DNA of 64,000 nt from the NCBI RefSeq assembly GCF_018614075.1, contig NZ_JAGGOZ010000009.1:33028-97027 (forward strand), read 5' to 3'. Of the stretch, positions 1 to 7,423 are shown in pieces. Source of the DNA: Streptomyces sp. ISL-94. Its GTDB lineage: Bacteria; Actinomycetota; Actinomycetes; Streptomycetales; Streptomycetaceae. The position numbers were made by a program, and so were the translations under genes. The notes under the pieces are model-generated. The model saw nothing but the letters and a program-made list of their open reading frames with translations. It was not told the DNA's origin and searched no databases. Within the stretch, counting starts at the first letter, position 1. Each line of letters starts with the position of its first letter.

Positions 1-687
1 CGGGACGCGCTGGAGAAGGAGCTGGACCGGCAGGGCAAGCTGGAATGGGCCCGCCAGGAGTTCGACGCCATCGCCGCGGCTCCACCCGCGCCGCCGCGCA
101 AGGACCCGTGGCGCCGTACGTCCGGCATGCACAAGGTGCGCCGCCGCCGGCAGATGGCGGTCGTACGGGAGCTGTGGGAGTCGCGGGACCGGATCGCCCA
201 GCGGCGTGACGTCTCCCCCGGCAAGGTGCTGGGCGACGCCGCGATCGTCGAGGCCGCCCTGGCCCTCCCGGCGAACGTGCACACCCTGTCGGCCCTGCCC
301 GGCTACGGGCAGCGGATGGGCCGGCGCCAGCTGGACCAGTGGATGGCCGCCGTGGACCGGGCGAGGGTCCTGCCCGAGAGCGAGCTGCCGCAGCCCGGGG
401 CGACCCCGTCCGGTCCGCCGCCGCCGCGCTCCTGGGCCGACAAGGACCCGGCCGCCGCGGCCCGGCTGTCGGCGGCCCGCACCGCCGTCTCGGCGCTGGC
501 GGAGGGGCTGAACCTGCCCCAGGAGAACCTGATCGCCCCGGACACGGTGCGCCGGCTGTGCTGGGAGCCGCCACAGCGTCTGGAGGCCGACACGGTGGCG
601 ACGGCCCTGGCCGGCTACGGCGCCCGCCCCTGGCAGATCGAGCAGGTGACGGCGGCGCTGGTGACCGCCCTGGCGGCGACCGCCTGA
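1..687 (+). CDS. rnd: Ribonuclease D, C-terminal part (5' end off window)
   Basis: The reading frame is open from base 1 to the TGA at 685, so this is the 3' part of a longer gene. The visible part carries an HRDC nucleic-acid-binding domain at about visible codons 45-120, with RRQMAVVRELWESRD, then a cluster of hydrophobic residues and LPGYGQRMGRRQLDQW. A Pro-rich linker and a second helical segment follow, as in RNase D, which has two HRDC-like modules after its DEDD exonuclease domain. The catalytic domain is not in the window, so the 3'-5' exonuclease activity is inferred from the family. A strong terminator hairpin starts 14 bases after the stop, so transcription probably ends here and is not shared with fadA. 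Confidence 0.8.
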   Translation, partial: RDALEKELDRQGKLEWARQEFDAIAAAPPAPPRKDPWRRTSGMHKVRRRRQMAVVRELWESRDRIAQRRDVSPGKVLGDAAIVEAALALPANVHTLSALPGYGQRMGRRQLDQWMAAVDRARVLPESELPQPGATPSGPPPPRSWADKDPAAAARLSAARTAVSALAEGLNLPQENLIAPDTVRRLCWEPPQRLEADTVATALAGYGARPWQIEQVTAALVTALAATA

Positions 688-700
688 TCCCGCTCCGCCC

Positions 701-738
701 CGCGCAGGCCCCCGGCTCTCCCGCCGGGGGCCTGCGCG
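701..738 (+). terminator. Rho-independent-type hairpin after rnd
   Basis: A perfect 16-base stem (CGCGCAGGCCCCCGGC paired with its complement) with a 6-base loop lies directly after the rnd stop. There is no U-tract, as is usual in Streptomyces. Confidence 0.8.
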
Positions 739-741
739 TGT

Positions 742-861
742 TCACGGCGCGGGGGTGCAGTCGCCCTCCTTGTCCATCAGGAAGCTGCCGCCCTGGGTGT
801 GCCCGTCGATCGCGGTGTGCTTGAGCCGTTCGCGCGACAGGCGGTGCACGTGCTTGGACAC
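742..861 (-). CDS. Possible small protein, 39 residues
   Basis: A GTG codon at 861 follows GAGAGAGG almost directly and opens a 39-codon frame ending at 742. Part of the product reads LSRERLKHTAIDGHTQGG, and the last residues are KEGDCTPAP. The composition looks protein-like rather than like a shadow frame: it is polar and mixed, without Arg/Pro runs. An in-frame TGA lies just upstream at 868-870, so it cannot be longer. The stop sits only 4 bases from the rnd terminator, which would serve both strands. I do not recognise the family. It could instead be the 3' remnant of a lost gene. Confidence 0.35.
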   Translation of the reverse strand: MSKHVHRLSRERLKHTAIDGHTQGGSFLMDKEGDCTPAP

Positions 862-1115
862 CCTCTCTCAGGGGATCTGGTGGCCGGCGCGGGCCGCGGT
901 CGGTGGTGACGACGGCCATGGCGGGGCCCTTTCGGTCCGGTCGGCCCGGCCGGGACGCCGGGGCCACGCCGGGATCGGCGCGCGCCGGCCCGGAGCCTTC
1001 GGCGCACCGCCGCACCGTCCCCGAACCGCCCCTATCCGGTGTCCCTGACGGTGCCGATCGGCCGGAGGCCGGGTGTGACCTTCGCCGCTCCTCGGGGAGG
1101 GGGTGTGCACACCGG

Positions 1116-1130
1116 TTACTCGCAAGTAGC
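1116..1130. promoter_or_regulatory. Candidate operator upstream of fadA
   Basis: TTACTCGCAAGTAGC contains the inverted repeat TACT-N4-AGTA about 90 bases before the fadA start. It resembles sites of TetR-family fatty-acid regulators. No regulator gene lies beside it, so the assignment is an inference. Confidence 0.4.
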
Positions 1131-1140
1131 ATGGGCCGGG

Positions 1141-1154
1141 TGAGCGGGCGCTCA
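1141..1154. promoter_or_regulatory. Candidate second operator upstream of fadA
   Basis: TGAGCGGGCGCTCA is an inverted repeat of TGAGCG/CGCTCA around a GG centre, 61 bases before the fadA start. AGCG-NN-CGCT palindromes are typical of TetR operators near acyl-CoA genes. The binding protein is unknown. Confidence 0.4.
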
Positions 1155-1215
1155 GCAAGACAGGCCGAGCCGCCCCCGCGCAGCAGTGCACACCCGCACC
1201 TGGAGGAGAGCCAAC

Positions 1216-2442
1216 GTGCCTCGTACCGTCAGGGACGTCGTCTTCGTCGACGGCGTCCGCACCCCGTTCGGCAAGGCGGGCCCGAAGGGCATCTACCACG
1301 AGACCCGCGCCGACGACCTCGTCGTGAAGGCGATCCGGGAGCTGCTGCGCCGCAACCCGGACCTGGACCCCAAGAAGATCGACGAGGTCGCCATCGCCGC
1401 GACCACGCAGATCGGCGACCAGGGCCTGACGCTGGGCCGTACCGCCGGCATCCTCGCGGGTCTCCCGCAGTCCGTCCCGGGCTACTCCATCGACCGCATG
1501 TGCGCCGGCGCGCTGACCGCCGTGACCGCCGTCGCGGGCGGTGTGGCCTTCGGTGCGTACGACGTCGCCCTCGCCGGCGGTGTCGAGCACATGGGCCGCC
1601 ACCCCATGGGCGAGGGCGTCGACCCGAACCCGCGCTTCGTCTCCGAGAAGCTGGTCGACGAGTCCGCCCTGTTCATGGGCATGACCGCCGAGAACCTGCA
1701 CGACCGGTACCCGACGATCACCAAGCTCCGCGCCGACGAGTACGCCGTGCGCTCGCAGGAGAAGGCCGCCAAGGCGTACGCCGACGGCAAGATCCAGCAG
1801 GACCTGGTCCCGATCTCGGTGCGCAACACCAACGAGGCGGCCGGTGAGACGGGCTGGGGCCTGGTCACCACCGACGAGCCGATGCGCCCGGGCACCACGC
1901 TGGAGAACCTGGCCGGCCTGAAGACCCCGTTCCGTACCCACGGCCGGGTCACCGCGGGCAACGCCGCCGGTCTCAACGACGGCGCCACCGCCGCGATCAT
2001 CGCGTCCGAGGACTTCGCCCGCGAGAACAACCTCCCGGTCAAGATGCGCCTGGTCTCGTACTCCTTCGCGGGTGTCGAGCCCGAGGTCATGGGCTACGGC
2101 CCGATCCCGGCCACCGAGAAGGCCCTCGCGCAGGCCGGCCTGTCCATCGAGGACATCGGCCTCTTCGAGGTCAACGAGGCCTTCGCGGTCCAGGTGCTGG
2201 CCTTCCTGGAGCACTACGGCATCGCCGATGACGACGCCCGCGTGAACCAGTACGGCGGCGCCATCGCCTTCGGCCACCCGCTCGCCTCCTCGGGCGTGCG
2301 CCTGATGACGCAGCTGGCCCGCCAGTTCGAGGAGCAGCCGCACGTCCGCTACGGCCTGACCACCATGTGCGTCGGCTTCGGCATGGGCGCCACGGTCATC
2401 TGGGAGAACCCGAACTTCAACGCCGAGGGAGACTCCAAGTGA
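1216..2442 (+). CDS. fadA: Acetyl-CoA C-acyltransferase (3-ketoacyl-CoA thiolase) FadA
   Basis: Cytoplasmic thiolase of the beta-oxidation cycle. It cleaves 3-ketoacyl-CoA with CoA to acetyl-CoA and a shortened acyl-CoA. The 408-residue length is normal for the family. The nucleophile is Cys96 in DRMCAGALTAV. The C-terminal part has NEAFAVQ, the GGAIAFGHPLASSG His block and the second Cys in CVGFGMG. The GTG at 1216 is chosen because GGAGGAGAG lies 7 bases upstream and translation begins MPRTVRDVVFVDGVRTPFG, a standard thiolase start. The upstream GTG at 1186 has no ribosome site. The stop overlaps the fadB start (GTGA), so the two form a coupled operon encoding the two subunits of the trifunctional complex. 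Confidence 0.95.
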   Translation: MPRTVRDVVFVDGVRTPFGKAGPKGIYHETRADDLVVKAIRELLRRNPDLDPKKIDEVAIAATTQIGDQGLTLGRTAGILAGLPQSVPGYSIDRMCAGALTAVTAVAGGVAFGAYDVALAGGVEHMGRHPMGEGVDPNPRFVSEKLVDESALFMGMTAENLHDRYPTITKLRADEYAVRSQEKAAKAYADGKIQQDLVPISVRNTNEAAGETGWGLVTTDEPMRPGTTLENLAGLKTPFRTHGRVTAGNAAGLNDGATAAIIASEDFARENNLPVKMRLVSYSFAGVEPEVMGYGPIPATEKALAQAGLSIEDIGLFEVNEAFAVQVLAFLEHYGIADDDARVNQYGGAIAFGHPLASSGVRLMTQLARQFEEQPHVRYGLTTMCVGFGMGATVIWENPNFNAEGDSK

Positions 2443-4568
2443 GCACCACCGCTGAGCTCCTGAAGGGCGCGGCCGAGCTGTTCCCGGACGAGGTCGTCAC
2501 GTCCGCGCACGTCCGCCACCTGGACCTGCCGTTCGGCGCCGGGCGCTTCGCGCTCATCACGCTGGACAACGGCCTGGACCACACCAAGCCGACCACCTTC
2601 GGCCCGCAGTCCCTCGCCAACCTGAACGCGGCGGTCGACCAGGTCGAGCAGGAGGCCCTCGCGGGCTCCATCGTCGGCGCGGGCATCACCGGCAAGCCGT
2701 TCATCTTCGCGGTCGGCGCCGACCTCAAGGGTGTCGAGCTGCTGAAGAAGCACGACGACGCGCTCGCCATCGGCAAGGGCGGCCACGACGTCTTCAAGCG
2801 GCTGTCGGCCCTCGCGGTCCCGACCTTCGCGTACTACAACGGCGCGGCGATGGGCGGCGGCGTCGAGGTCGGCCTGCACTGCACCTACCGCACCGTCTCG
2901 AAGGCCATCCCGGCCTTCTCGCTCCCCGAGGTCTTCCTCGGCCTGGTTCCCGGCTGGGGCGGCTGCACCATCCTGCCGAACCTGATCGGGGCGGAGCGCG
3001 CGGTCTCGGTGATCATCGAGAACTCGCTCAACCAGAACAAGCAGCTGCGCGGCAAGCAGGTCTTCGAACTCGGCATCGCCGACGCGCTGTTCGAGGGCGC
3101 CGACTTCCTGGAGCAGTCGCTGCTCTGGACGGCGAACGTGCTGAACGGCACCACCGAGGTCGTACGCCCGGAGATCGACCGCGGCGAGGGCTGGGACGCG
3201 GCTGTCGCCAAGGGCCGCTTCATCGCGGACTCCAAGGTGCACGGCGCGGCCCCCGCCGCCTACCGCGCCCTCGACATCATCGAGGCGTCCAAGGACGGCG
3301 ACCTGCAGAAGGGCTTCGACGCCGAGGACACCGCGCTCGCGGACCTCATCATGGGCGGCGAACTGCGCTCCGGCATCTACGCCTTCAACCTGGTCCAGAA
3401 GCGCGCCAAGCGCCCGGCCGGCGCCCCGGACAAGTCCCTGGCCCGCCCGGTCACCAAGGTCGGCGTCGTCGGCGCGGGCCTGATGGCCTCGCAGCTGGCG
3501 CTGCTGTTCCTGCGCCGCCTGGAGGTGCCGGTGGTCCTCACCGACATCGACCAGGAGCGCGTGGACAAGGGTGTGGGCTACGTCCACGCCGAGATCCAGA
3601 AGCTGCTCGGCAAGGGCCGCATCAACCAGGACAAGGCCAACCGCCTTACCGCCCTGGTGACCGGCGTCCTGGACAAGGCCGAGGGGTTCGCGGACGCGGA
3701 CTTCATCATCGAGGCCGTGTTCGAGGAGATGTCCGTCAAGCAGAAGGTGTTCGCGGAGGTCGAGGCGGTCGCCCCGGCGCACGCGATCCTCGCCACCAAC
3801 ACCTCCTCGCTGTCGGTCTCCGAGATGGCCTCCAAGCTCCGGCACCCGGAGCGCGTGGTCGGCTTCCACTTCTTCAACCCGGTCGCGATCCTCCCGCTGC
3901 TGGAGATCGTCCGCGGTGAGCAGACCGACGACGCCTCGCTGGCCACGGCCTTCGGTGTCGCCAAGAAGCTGAAGAAGACCGCGGTCCTCACCAAGGACGC
4001 CCCGGCGTTCGTCGTGAACCGCATCCTGACCCGCTTCATGGGCGAGATCCAGAACGTCATCGACGAGGGCACCCCGGTGGTCACCGCCGAGAAGGCCATC
4101 GAGCCGCTCGGCCTGCCGATGTCCCCGCTGGTGCTGCTGGAGCTCGTCGGCCCGGCGATCGGTCTGCACGTCTCCGAGACCCTGAACCGCGCCTTCCCGG
4201 AGCGCTTCAAGGTCTCCCCGAACCTGGCGGCCGTCGTCAAGGCGGGCAAGCGCGGCTTCTACGTCTACGATTCCGGCAAGCCGGAGCTGGACCCCGAGGT
4301 CGCCGCCCTCCTGGTACAGGGCGATGTCGTCCTGACCGAGGAGCAGGTCCGCGACCGCGTCCTGGACGCGGTGGCGCAGGAGATCGGCCTGATGCTGGAG
4401 GAGGGTGTCGTGGCCGAGGCCCAGGACATCGACCTCTGCCTCATCACGGGCGCCGGCTGGCCCTTCCACCTGGGCGGCGTGACGCCGTACCTGGACCGTG
4501 AGGGTGTCTCGGAGCGTGTGAACGGCAAGAAGTTCCTCGCCCCCGGCATGGCGAGCGTCCCGGTCTGA
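2439..4568 (+). CDS. fadB: Fatty acid oxidation complex alpha subunit FadB (enoyl-CoA hydratase/3-hydroxyacyl-CoA dehydrogenase)
   Basis: Bifunctional beta-oxidation enzyme of 709 residues: it hydrates trans-2-enoyl-CoA, then oxidises 3-hydroxyacyl-CoA with NAD+. The N-terminal crotonase domain (about 1-300) shows the oxyanion-hole segment GAAMGGGVEVGLHC and the acidic LPEVFLGLVPGWGG block. The NAD-binding Rossmann motif VGVVGAGLMASQ begins near residue 341, followed by the dehydrogenase signature VGFHFFNPVAILPLLEIV. A C-terminal helical domain completes the chain. The GTG start at 2439 overlaps the fadA stop, giving tight translational coupling. A long hairpin follows the stop. Confidence 0.95.
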   Translation: MSTTAELLKGAAELFPDEVVTSAHVRHLDLPFGAGRFALITLDNGLDHTKPTTFGPQSLANLNAAVDQVEQEALAGSIVGAGITGKPFIFAVGADLKGVELLKKHDDALAIGKGGHDVFKRLSALAVPTFAYYNGAAMGGGVEVGLHCTYRTVSKAIPAFSLPEVFLGLVPGWGGCTILPNLIGAERAVSVIIENSLNQNKQLRGKQVFELGIADALFEGADFLEQSLLWTANVLNGTTEVVRPEIDRGEGWDAAVAKGRFIADSKVHGAAPAAYRALDIIEASKDGDLQKGFDAEDTALADLIMGGELRSGIYAFNLVQKRAKRPAGAPDKSLARPVTKVGVVGAGLMASQLALLFLRRLEVPVVLTDIDQERVDKGVGYVHAEIQKLLGKGRINQDKANRLTALVTGVLDKAEGFADADFIIEAVFEEMSVKQKVFAEVEAVAPAHAILATNTSSLSVSEMASKLRHPERVVGFHFFNPVAILPLLEIVRGEQTDDASLATAFGVAKKLKKTAVLTKDAPAFVVNRILTRFMGEIQNVIDEGTPVVTAEKAIEPLGLPMSPLVLLELVGPAIGLHVSETLNRAFPERFKVSPNLAAVVKAGKRGFYVYDSGKPELDPEVAALLVQGDVVLTEEQVRDRVLDAVAQEIGLMLEEGVVAEAQDIDLCLITGAGWPFHLGGVTPYLDREGVSERVNGKKFLAPGMASVPV

Positions 4569-4586
4569 CCGGTCGCAGTCGCACGG

Positions 4587-4634
4587 AACGGCGGATGCCG
4601 CACCACCCCGGCGGGTGGTGCGGCATCCGCCGTT
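4587..4634. terminator. Bidirectional terminator between fadB and the glycosidase gene
   Basis: About 20 bases of AACGGCGGATGCCGCACCAC-type stem pair across a short GC-rich loop, placed between two convergent genes. It can serve both. Confidence 0.85.
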
Positions 4635-4663
4635 TCCGGCACGGGGCGAGGGCGTCGCCGCGC

Positions 4664-5938
4664 TCAGCGGTCGAAGAGGGCCAGCACGTTGGCGACGGGC
4701 CGCTCGGTGACCTTCTCCCCTTCCACCTCGCGGGGGCTGTTGCGCAGTTCCCCGCGCACGACCATGGTCGTCGAGCCGCCGCCGTCGAGCCCGATGGCGT
4801 CCCTGGCTCCGAGCGACGCCAGCAGCTTCGCGGTCTGGCTGAGCGTGGCACCGGCGTCCACCCCGGGCGCCCTGCCGTCGACGGTCACCACGAGCAGCGT
4901 GCCGTCCGCGGTGACGCCCGCGGCCGTACGGGGTGCCTTCTTGGTCGACGAGGCCGCGTCGCCCAAGGCGGGGGCACCGGCCCGCAGCAGCCGGTAGCGG
5001 CCGCCGATGGCGGTGTCCACTGCGCCGAAGACGGGCGTTCCCGCGGTGTCGTTGAGCACGGTCGAGAGGACGACGTCGCTGCCGGGTTCGACGTGCGAGC
5101 GCAGCCATGCGGTGCTCGTTCCGATCGCGTAGAGCGTGCTGCCGTTCTGGGGTACGGCGCCTCCGGCCGGCTTGCGCACGCTCATCACCCGTCCGTCGGC
5201 GTCGAGCAGGGCCTCCATGCTGCCGGGCGGACCGGGCGGGGTGCGCTCCCCCCAGTCGCCGGTGAAGGCCACCAGCTCGCCGGAGTCCGTGCACAGGCCG
5301 CCGTAGGGTTCCTCCATCGGCACCTCGGTGACGTCGACGCGGTCGCCGCCGACTCCGCCGCAGCCGAGGATGCGGCCGGGGACCCGGTTGATGCCGTCCA
5401 CTTCCTCGCGCGCGCCGTCCTGCGCGAGCACCTCGCCGCGGGTGGCAACCTCCTGGATGCGGGCGTCGAGCCGGTCCCCGACGTAGCCGAGCAGCAGCGC
5501 CGGGCGGCCGTTGGTCGCCTCGCTGAGCACCCGGCCGCCCTCGGCGTACAGGCCGAGCGGGTCGCCGTCGTAGCCGCCGTAGTTCTTGCCGCCGCTGATG
5601 TCGAAGTACGAGGCGTTCACCGCGGCCAGCGCCCCGGCCGTGCCGGCCATGGCGCGGACCGTCTCGGCGCGCGCGAGGGAGCTGCCGTGCGCTCCCGCCA
5701 CGCGGACCTGCGCGTCCGGGTGGATCGTGAGGATCCGGACGTGGGAGGGCTGCTTGCCGTCGAGCTTGCGGACCGTCTCCCGGTAGGTGACCCCCGCGGG
5801 CAGCGGGATCTCCTGGACCGGGGTGCGGGAGGGCGCCCCGTCGTCGGGCACCGCGGACGGTCCCGAGCATCCGGTGAGGGCGAGGGCGAGGGCCAGCGCG
5901 GCGGCGGCCCAGCGGGCGCGGTCAGCCGTGGTGGACAC
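4664..5938 (-). CDS. Secreted lipoprotein, phosphodiester glycosidase (NAGPA) family
   Basis: 424-residue exported protein. The N-terminus has Arg, a hydrophobic Ala/Leu stretch and the lipobox LTGC at about residue 24, so it is probably lipid-anchored outside the membrane. The mature part fits the phosphodiester glycosidase family (related to N-acetylglucosamine-1-phosphodiester alpha-N-acetylglucosaminidase). It shows AALAAVNASYFDISGG near the start and GARDAIGLDGGGSTTMVVRG near the end, both typical family blocks. Relatives remove sugars linked through phosphate, which would suit trimming of teichoic-type wall polymers made by the neighbours. The substrate is inferred. The GTG start at 5938 overlaps the upstream gene by 17 bases. 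Confidence 0.8.
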   Translation of the reverse strand: MSTTADRARWAAAALALALALTGCSGPSAVPDDGAPSRTPVQEIPLPAGVTYRETVRKLDGKQPSHVRILTIHPDAQVRVAGAHGSSLARAETVRAMAGTAGALAAVNASYFDISGGKNYGGYDGDPLGLYAEGGRVLSEATNGRPALLLGYVGDRLDARIQEVATRGEVLAQDGAREEVDGINRVPGRILGCGGVGGDRVDVTEVPMEEPYGGLCTDSGELVAFTGDWGERTPPGPPGSMEALLDADGRVMSVRKPAGGAVPQNGSTLYAIGTSTAWLRSHVEPGSDVVLSTVLNDTAGTPVFGAVDTAIGGRYRLLRAGAPALGDAASSTKKAPRTAAGVTADGTLLVVTVDGRAPGVDAGATLSQTAKLLASLGARDAIGLDGGGSTTMVVRGELRNSPREVEGEKVTERPVANVLALFDR

Positions 5939-6638
5939 TGAGCGCCCCCGGTGAAAGGCCCAGGTCGCCGATGCGGATGATCACGTGGGAGGCGGTGGCA
6001 TGCCCGTCCTGGTCCTCGTACGTGCAGGTGAAGCGGTCGTAGCCGTGGAACGAGGCCGGCGCCTGGTAGGTGACGGTGCCGTCGGGGGCGCAGCCGACCA
6101 TGCCGTACCGGGCAGGCGAGACCGCGCTCAGCCGCAGGCCGTCGGCCGTGGCGCCGGGCAGCGTCGCCTGGCCGCCGGGGTTCAGGAACAGCGTCCGGCC
6201 GGGGATCACGCGGCGGCGCACGTGGAAGCCCTGGTCCTCGATCCCCGCGGAGGCGACGAGCTTGTCGCCCTGTGCGGGCATGACGCCGACGACGACGCGC
6301 GGCAGGACGACCGTTCCGTCCACGGCGTCCTGCCCGACCTCGACCAGGCAGGTGGCCGTGACCGCCTCGGTGCCGGACGCGAAGGCCGCGTACCGCCCGT
6401 TGGGCAATTGACGCATGCCCTGGAGTTCCGTGAGGGTGACCGCGTCGCTCAGGTCCCCGTCCAGGATGTAGCCGTACGTCCGGTAGGCACCGCCGCTCGG
6501 GGTGATGGTCAGGGCGAGCCGGAACGTCTGGCCGGGGACGAGCGGGCGTGCCGGATCGACGGTGGACGCGAGGTCGAGCACGCCTCCGTACGGGCCGTCC
6601 GCGACCCAGGCGCGGACCAGGGGGAACCACGCGGTCAT
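5922..6638 (-). CDS. Hypothetical protein with Ig-like/cadherin-type beta domain
   Basis: 238 residues without a signal peptide or membrane segment that I can see. The C-terminal part (about 185-230) contains GTVTYQAPASFHGYDRFTCT, which matches the bacterial Ig-like domain pattern 'G-xx-x-Y-x-P-x-x-F-x-G-x-D-x-F'. The rest is beta-rich. It sits in a coupled operon: its start overlaps the SGNH-esterase stop by 4 bases (ATGA) and its end overlaps the glycosidase start by 17. This suggests joint work on an extracellular or wall substrate. No function can be named. Confidence 0.75.
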   Translation of the reverse strand: MTAWFPLVRAWVADGPYGGVLDLASTVDPARPLVPGQTFRLALTITPSGGAYRTYGYILDGDLSDAVTLTELQGMRQLPNGRYAAFASGTEAVTATCLVEVGQDAVDGTVVLPRVVVGVMPAQGDKLVASAGIEDQGFHVRRRVIPGRTLFLNPGGQATLPGATADGLRLSAVSPARYGMVGCAPDGTVTYQAPASFHGYDRFTCTYEDQDGHATASHVIIRIGDLGLSPGALSVHHG

Positions 6639-7402
6639 TTCATGCCTCCCGCGACACGTTCCTTGGTGAGCTGCTCGAAGACGGCGTCGTCGAGGAAGGG
6701 GATGACCCGGTCGGCATCGATGACGGCTTCGAGGTTGCGGAACCAGTCGGTGGGCAGAAGGCCCTGCGCGCGCAGCTCACCCGCAACGAAACGGGCGCAT
6801 TCGGCGGCTCCGTGGGCACGCAGGTGGGTGTTGTCGGCTATGCCCTCGGGGTAGTTGGGGTGCTCCCCGGGTTCGAGGTGCAGGAACAGGTCCCGGGTGC
6901 CGTCGGGGCCGAGCCGGCGCCACCAGCCGACGCTCCACTCGTTCAGGTCGATGAGGGGCACGGCCAGCCGCTGCGCCTCCTCGCGCATCGCGGCGGGGTA
7001 CAGCCTGAGCGGGCGGCGCAGGTTGCCGAACCGGTCGTAGACCCGCCGTTCGTGCGGGGTGACGAGGACCGGGTGGGCGCCGCGGTCGCGGGCCTCGGTG
7101 ACGTACCTGCGCAGCACGGACTGGTACTCGCCGAAGGGAGCGGCGTACAGGCCATCCACGGGCCTCATGTCGTTGATGCCGAAGCAGACCACCAGCAGGT
7201 CGCCCGGGGTGAGGTGGTCGAGGATCCACGACAGGCGGCCGCGTTCCATGAAGCTCTTGCTGCTCGCGCCGGCGCGCGCGCAGTTGATCACGTCCGCTCC
7301 CTGGATGAACAGGGGCATGGCCTGACCCCAGCCGATCATGGGAGCCATGCTGCGCGGGCGGTCGCAGACGCTGGATCCGCCCGCGAGGAAAACTGCCGTC
7401 AT
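6635..7402 (-). CDS. SGNH/GDSL-family hydrolase (rhamnogalacturonan acetylesterase-like)
   Basis: 255-residue hydrolase of the SGNH fold. Block I is FLAGGSSVCD with the nucleophile Ser near residue 10. Block II is a Gly in the ARAGASSKSF region, block III is FGINDM with the oxyanion Asn, and block V is IADNTHL, supplying Asp and His. The arrangement is that of carbohydrate O-deacetylases of the rhamnogalacturonan acetylesterase type. No clear signal peptide is visible, so it may act in the cytoplasm or leave by another route. It overlaps the next gene by ATGA. The setting beside a TagF-like polymerase suggests removal or transfer of acyl groups on a wall polymer (inference). Confidence 0.8.
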   Translation of the reverse strand: MTAVFLAGGSSVCDRPRSMAPMIGWGQAMPLFIQGADVINCARAGASSKSFMERGRLSWILDHLTPGDLLVVCFGINDMRPVDGLYAAPFGEYQSVLRRYVTEARDRGAHPVLVTPHERRVYDRFGNLRRPLRLYPAAMREEAQRLAVPLIDLNEWSVGWWRRLGPDGTRDLFLHLEPGEHPNYPEGIADNTHLRAHGAAECARFVAGELRAQGLLPTDWFRNLEAVIDADRVIPFLDDAVFEQLTKERVAGGMK

Positions 7403-7423
7403 CTTGCGACCTTCATGTCTCTC

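Noticed and set aside
2349..5870. Long open frame on the minus strand, over 1100 codons
   Set aside because: It runs antisense to fadB and fadA and then leaves the glycosidase frame. It is rich in Arg, Gly and Asp repeats and has no domain: a shadow of high-GC coding.
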